This document shows, piece after piece, positions 6,685 through 10,154 of a stretch of DNA of 10,154 nucleotides. This stretch comes from an uncultured Clostridia bacterium (lineage in GTDB: Bacteria; Bacillota_I; Bacilli_A; RF39; UBA660). The stretch covers positions 1-10,154 of the forward strand of contig CAMNBS010000037.1 in the NCBI GenBank assembly GCA_946533175.1, written 5' to 3'. The position numbers were made by a program, and so were the translations under genes. The notes beneath the pieces were generated by a model. That model saw only the letters and a program-made list of their open reading frames with translations, was not told the DNA's origin and made no database searches. How positions within the stretch are numbered: the stretch's first letter is position 1; each line of letters begins with the position of its first letter.

Positions 6685-9600
6685 AATTGATTATAAATTA
6701 GATAATGTAGGTATTAAAGGTATGAATGATACCTCTTTTTGTCTTTATATAAACCAAATTTTTGAACAAGAAAAAAGAAATATAGTTGTTCTAACTTCTT
6801 CTTTATATGAAGCAAATAAATTAATGGATATTTTATCATCTTTTAATAATAATACATTATTTTTTCCAATGGATGATTTTTTAACAAGTATGGCAGTTGC
6901 AACGAGTCCTGATTTCAAAATAACGCGTTTAGAAACAATTAATCATTTATTAGATAATGAAAAACATATAATTATTACACATTTAATGGGAGTATTACGT
7001 TTTTTACCAACTATTGAAACATATAAAAATAATATTATTGAATTAAAAATTGGAATGAGTTTTGATCCGAAGGAATTGGTAAAAAAATTAATTAATTGTG
7101 GATATAATCGTGATACAATTGTTTCTAAAACGACCGATATTGCTGTAAGAGGGTATGTTATTGATATATTTCCAGTTTCTGAAAATCATCCGGTTCGTGT
7201 TGAATTTTTTGGTGATGAAATAGAATCAATTCGTTATTTTGACGAAGAAAACCAACAATCAATTGAAAAAATAGATGCAATAACAATTTATCCGGCTACT
7301 GAAACTTTGATAGAAAAAGATAGTAGTGAACCTATTAAGCATCATGAAATTTTAAAGACAAATAAAAGCATAATGAATATTATGGAATATATGGATAATC
7401 CTTTATTAATTATTAAAGATTATCCGCAGTTGAATAGTTTATATGAAGAACTAAAAGGACAAATAAAATCATATCAAGAAGAAAATGATTTAGCTTATCA
7501 TGAGGAATATATGTATAAGTTAGATATTATCAATAATTATCAATCTATTTATTACTTAACTCATGATAGTTTAATTAATGGTAAAAAGTTACAAATTATC
7601 GATTATAAGATAAAAGAAGTGCCAAAATTTCACGAAAATATTGAGGCTATTGATAATTATTTACAAAAAAATGTAAATGAAACTATTATTGTGGCATTAA
7701 AAAAATATCAGATTAATGCTTTAACGAAACATTTGAAAGCACGATATTTACTAACTGATATAAATAATATAATCGAAAGACAAATTAATTTTGTCAATTT
7801 AGAATTAAATGATGGATTTGTTTATGATAATTACATTATTTTAACAGCTAGTGATTTATTTAATGTTGTTCATAGTAAGAAAACATATAAAACAAAATTT
7901 AAATATTCCACCAAAATAAAAGATATTAATAAAATTGAAGTTGGAGATTATATTGTTCATAATGCAAGTGGAATTGGAATATATAATGGTATTAAAACAA
8001 TTAAGGCAAATGGTGTTGAAAAAGATTATATAGAAGTTTTATATAAAGGAAATGATAAACTATTTATTCCAGTTGAAAAAATAGATTTAATTAGTAAATT
8101 TTCTGGAAAAGAAGGAATTGTTCCTAAAATTAATAGTTTAGGTGGTAGTGAGTGGCAAAAAACCAAATTACGTGTAACAAATAAAGTTAAAAGTATTGCT
8201 ACTGAATTATTACGAATTTATGCTGAAAGAGAGTTAAATCAAGGTTTTAAATATGCTCCAGATGATGAATTGCAAAGTTTATTTGAAAGTGAATTCGAAT
8301 ATCCCTTAACTGAAGATCAAGCATTAGCGACAAAACAGATAAAAGATGAAATGGAAACAAGTCATTCTATGGATATGTTGTTGTGTGGAGATGTTGGATT
8401 TGGTAAAACAGAAGTAGCTTTTAGGGCAATATTTAAGGCTATTATGAATGGAAAACAAGTAATATATTTATGTCCTACTACTATTTTATCAATGCAACAA
8501 TATAATAGTGCTTGTGCAAGATTTCATAATTTTCCTGTTAATATTGCTTTGTTGAACCGTTTTATAACCCCTAGTAAAGCCAAAGAAAATATCGATAAGT
8601 TTAACGAAGGAAAAATTGATTTTTTAATTGGGACTCATCGTGTATTAAATGATTTAATAAAACCAAAAAATTTAGGACTATTAGTTATTGATGAAGAACA
8701 AAGATTTGGAGTAACTCATAAAGAAAAAATAAAAAAATATAAAAGTAATGTTGATGTTTTAACTTTAACAGCAACTCCAATTCCAAGAACATTACAGATG
8801 TCTTTAGTAGGAATTCGTAGCTTATCATTAATAACAACGCCACCAATTAATCGATATCCAATTCAGACATATGTTACTGAAGAAAATAATGGTTTAATTA
8901 AGGATGCTATATATAAAGAATTGGCACGTGATGGACAAGTATTTATTCTTTATAATCATGTGGATTTAATTGAACATAAAGTATATGAAATAAAAGGATT
9001 GGTTCCAGATGCTAGAATTTGTTTTGCTCATGGTCAAATGGATCGTAACGAAATTGAAAATAGAATGATAGCCTTTATTAATCACGAATTTGATATTATG
9101 ATATGCACAACTATTATTGAAACAGGAATTGATATACCTAATGTAAATACTTTAATTATATTAGAAGCAGATCATTTTGGCTTATCTCAACTTTATCAAA
9201 TTCGTGGAAGAGTAGGACGAAGTGATAAAATAGCATATGCATATATGATGTATAATAAAGGGAAATTACTTGGTGAAGAGGCAGTTAAAAGATTAAGAGC
9301 AATCGAAGAATTTACTGAATTAGGAAGTGGATTTAAGATTGCCAACAGGGATTTATCAATACGAGGAGCTGGTGATATTTTAGGTAGTGAGCAAGCCGGA
9401 TTTATTGATTCGGTTGGAATTGACTTATATTTAAAAATATTAAATGATGAAGTAAAAAAATTAAAAGGCGAAAATGTTGAAAATAATGAAGAAACAAATG
9501 AACCATCACTTATAAATGTTACGACACATATAGATGATAATTATGTTTATGAAAATGATTTAAAAATAGAAATTCATAAAATGATAAATTCCATTGATTC

Positions 9601-9940
9601 GTATGATAAACTCGTTACAGTTAAGAAAGAAATAGAAGATCGTTTTGGTAAAATAGATCATGAAATGGAAATATATATGTATGAAGAATGGTTTGAAAAA
9701 TTAGCTCGAAAAAATGATATTATTAAAATAAATCAAACTAAAACGTCTGTTGAAATGATTTTCAGTGCTAATAAAACGTCTAAGCTAGATGGTGAAAAAC
9801 TATTTATGACCTCTTATAAAATATCTCCATATTTTAAATTTAACTATCATAATAATTGTTTGGGGGTCGTTTTAGAACTACCACGATTATCAAAACATTA
9901 TATCTATTATCTGATTGAATTATTAGAAAAAATGAATTGA
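6659..9940 (+). CDS. mfd: Transcription-repair coupling factor Mfd
   Basis: Mfd pushes RNA polymerase stalled at DNA lesions off the template and recruits UvrA. Domains in the 1093-aa protein: a UvrB-like module, with the UvrA-binding part around 163-205 (RGYVIDIFP, then RVEFFGDEIESIR); the RNA-polymerase-interacting domain at about 420-482 (VGDYIVHNASGIGIY, then LFIPVEKIDLI); the superfamily 2 translocase with Walker A GDVGFGKT (577-584), DEEQ (678-681), TATPIPRTL and motif VI RGRVGR (849-854); the TRG-type segment after 880 (ELGSGFKIANRDLSIRGAGDILG); and a C-terminal autoinhibitory domain (about 950-1093). It is somewhat shorter than the 1177 aa of B. subtilis. An ATG at 6647 would add four residues; 6659 is preferred because GGTG lies 6 nt upstream. 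It overlaps pth by 26 bp. Confidence 0.97.
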   Translation: MKLTKELFKIDYKLDNVGIKGMNDTSFCLYINQIFEQEKRNIVVLTSSLYEANKLMDILSSFNNNTLFFPMDDFLTSMAVATSPDFKITRLETINHLLDNEKHIIITHLMGVLRFLPTIETYKNNIIELKIGMSFDPKELVKKLINCGYNRDTIVSKTTDIAVRGYVIDIFPVSENHPVRVEFFGDEIESIRYFDEENQQSIEKIDAITIYPATETLIEKDSSEPIKHHEILKTNKSIMNIMEYMDNPLLIIKDYPQLNSLYEELKGQIKSYQEENDLAYHEEYMYKLDIINNYQSIYYLTHDSLINGKKLQIIDYKIKEVPKFHENIEAIDNYLQKNVNETIIVALKKYQINALTKHLKARYLLTDINNIIERQINFVNLELNDGFVYDNYIILTASDLFNVVHSKKTYKTKFKYSTKIKDINKIEVGDYIVHNASGIGIYNGIKTIKANGVEKDYIEVLYKGNDKLFIPVEKIDLISKFSGKEGIVPKINSLGGSEWQKTKLRVTNKVKSIATELLRIYAERELNQGFKYAPDDELQSLFESEFEYPLTEDQALATKQIKDEMETSHSMDMLLCGDVGFGKTEVAFRAIFKAIMNGKQVIYLCPTTILSMQQYNSACARFHNFPVNIALLNRFITPSKAKENIDKFNEGKIDFLIGTHRVLNDLIKPKNLGLLVIDEEQRFGVTHKEKIKKYKSNVDVLTLTATPIPRTLQMSLVGIRSLSLITTPPINRYPIQTYVTEENNGLIKDAIYKELARDGQVFILYNHVDLIEHKVYEIKGLVPDARICFAHGQMDRNEIENRMIAFINHEFDIMICTTIIETGIDIPNVNTLIILEADHFGLSQLYQIRGRVGRSDKIAYAYMMYNKGKLLGEEAVKRLRAIEEFTELGSGFKIANRDLSIRGAGDILGSEQAGFIDSVGIDLYLKILNDEVKKLKGENVENNEETNEPSLINVTTHIDDNYVYENDLKIEIHKMINSIDSYDKLVTVKKEIEDRFGKIDHEMEIYMYEEWFEKLARKNDIIKINQTKTSVEMIFSANKTSKLDGEKLFMTSYKISPYFKFNYHNNCLGVVLELPRLSKHYIYYLIELLEKMN

Positions 9941-10018
9941 ATTTATATCACTTTATTCATGAAAAAGAAAAACATTTTTAATTATTTATTGTAGATTTTT
10001 TTATAAATTTACATTAAC
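9941..10018. other. Non-coding gap after mfd
   Basis: No gene is seen here. The only inverted repeats are weak and AT-rich: GTAGATTT (9991-9998) with AAATTTAC (10005-10012, one G-U pair), and ATGAAT (9932-9937) with ATTCAT (9955-9960). Neither is followed by a clear T-tract, so I do not call a terminator, although this is where the dnaX-mfd transcript would be expected to end. Confidence 0.5.
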
Positions 10019-10058
10019 TTGACAAAAGATAAAAAAATTGTTATTCTTAATGTATAAT
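10019..10058 (+). promoter_or_regulatory. Promoter upstream of the last, partial gene
   Basis: A consensus -35 box TTGACA (10019-10024) is followed after exactly 17 bp by TATTCT (10042-10047, 4 of 6 matches). A perfect -10-like TATAAT also occurs at 10053-10058 but is 28 bp from TTGACA and has no good -35 box of its own. Either marks a new transcription unit downstream of mfd. Confidence 0.6.
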
Positions 10059-10072
10059 ATGAAAGGAAAAGT

Positions 10073-10154
10073 ATGAATAATAAAGTTGATGTTTTACATG
10101 AATTAGAAGTTAAGAATAAAGAAATTTATTTAAATAAACTTAATATTGATTTAG
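10073..10154 (+). CDS. Unidentified protein, N-terminal fragment
   Basis: An open frame starts at ATG 10073 behind AAAGGA (10062-10067, 5 nt spacing) and runs off the window after 27 codons. The visible residues are charged and Asn/Lys/Leu-rich (MNNKVDVLHELEVKNKEIYL, continuing NKLNIDL). I do not recognise the family. In B. subtilis mfd is followed by spoVT, but this N-terminus does not resemble the AbrB-like start of SpoVT. Its own promoter suggests it is not part of the upstream operon. Confidence 0.6.
   Translation, partial: MNNKVDVLHELEVKNKEIYLNKLNIDL

Overview
The window is very AT-rich and compactly coded, with every gene on the + strand. UGG encodes Trp (for example in tadA) and UGA is a true stop (bofA-like gene, ricT, mfd), so this is the standard bacterial code and not the Mycoplasma code. 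Gene content and order match the origin-proximal region of low-GC Gram-positives. In Bacillus subtilis the corresponding genes are tadA, scr, dnaX, yaaK, recR, bofA ... holB, yaaT, yabB ... pth, mfd. A small (about 75 nt) SRP RNA, a BofA-like gene and RicT point to a low-GC Bacilli/Erysipelotrichia-type Firmicute, or a Tenericutes-like gut lineage with code 11. The species cannot be fixed from the sequence.

Layout. Positions 1-213 are non-coding and hold a tandem duplication of a 102-bp unit, 99 of 102 positions identical, whose junctions are the near-palindrome TTATTTCCTGGGAAATAA. A canonical promoter (228-256) then drives the SRP RNA gene (263-332), which ends in a T8 tract that abuts the ribosome-binding site of tadA (353-793). 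After a 78-bp gap comes a tightly packed, probably co-transcribed run: dnaX, ybaB-like, recR, a 59-aa BofA-like gene (3556-3735), holB, ricT, a TrmN6-family methyltransferase gene, pth and mfd. Gaps are 38 bp or less and several genes overlap. After mfd there is a 132-bp gap with a promoter and the first 27 codons of an unidentified gene.

How the genes work together. DnaX and HolB are clamp-loader subunits. RecR and YbaB act in recombinational repair or nucleoid binding, and Mfd couples transcription to repair. TadA and the TrmN6-like enzyme modify tRNA, Pth recycles peptidyl-tRNA, the SRP RNA serves protein targeting, and RicT is tied to RNase Y control. This is a housekeeping information-processing cluster.

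The unusual signal is the 18-bp palindrome family TTATTTCC-YR-GGAAATAA. It bounds the intergenic 102-bp repeats and also occurs three times in frame inside dnaX (1911-2018), where it writes the repeated peptide IS(R/Q)EIKN into the linker of the tau subunit. A strand-reversed 24-nt identity joins the intergenic and dnaX copies, so this looks like a small dispersed palindromic repeat that has entered a coding region. Between the first two dnaX copies lies an in-frame A AAA AAG heptamer, the same slippery sequence used by E. coli dnaX to make gamma. A -1 shift there would give a 373-aa gamma-like product.
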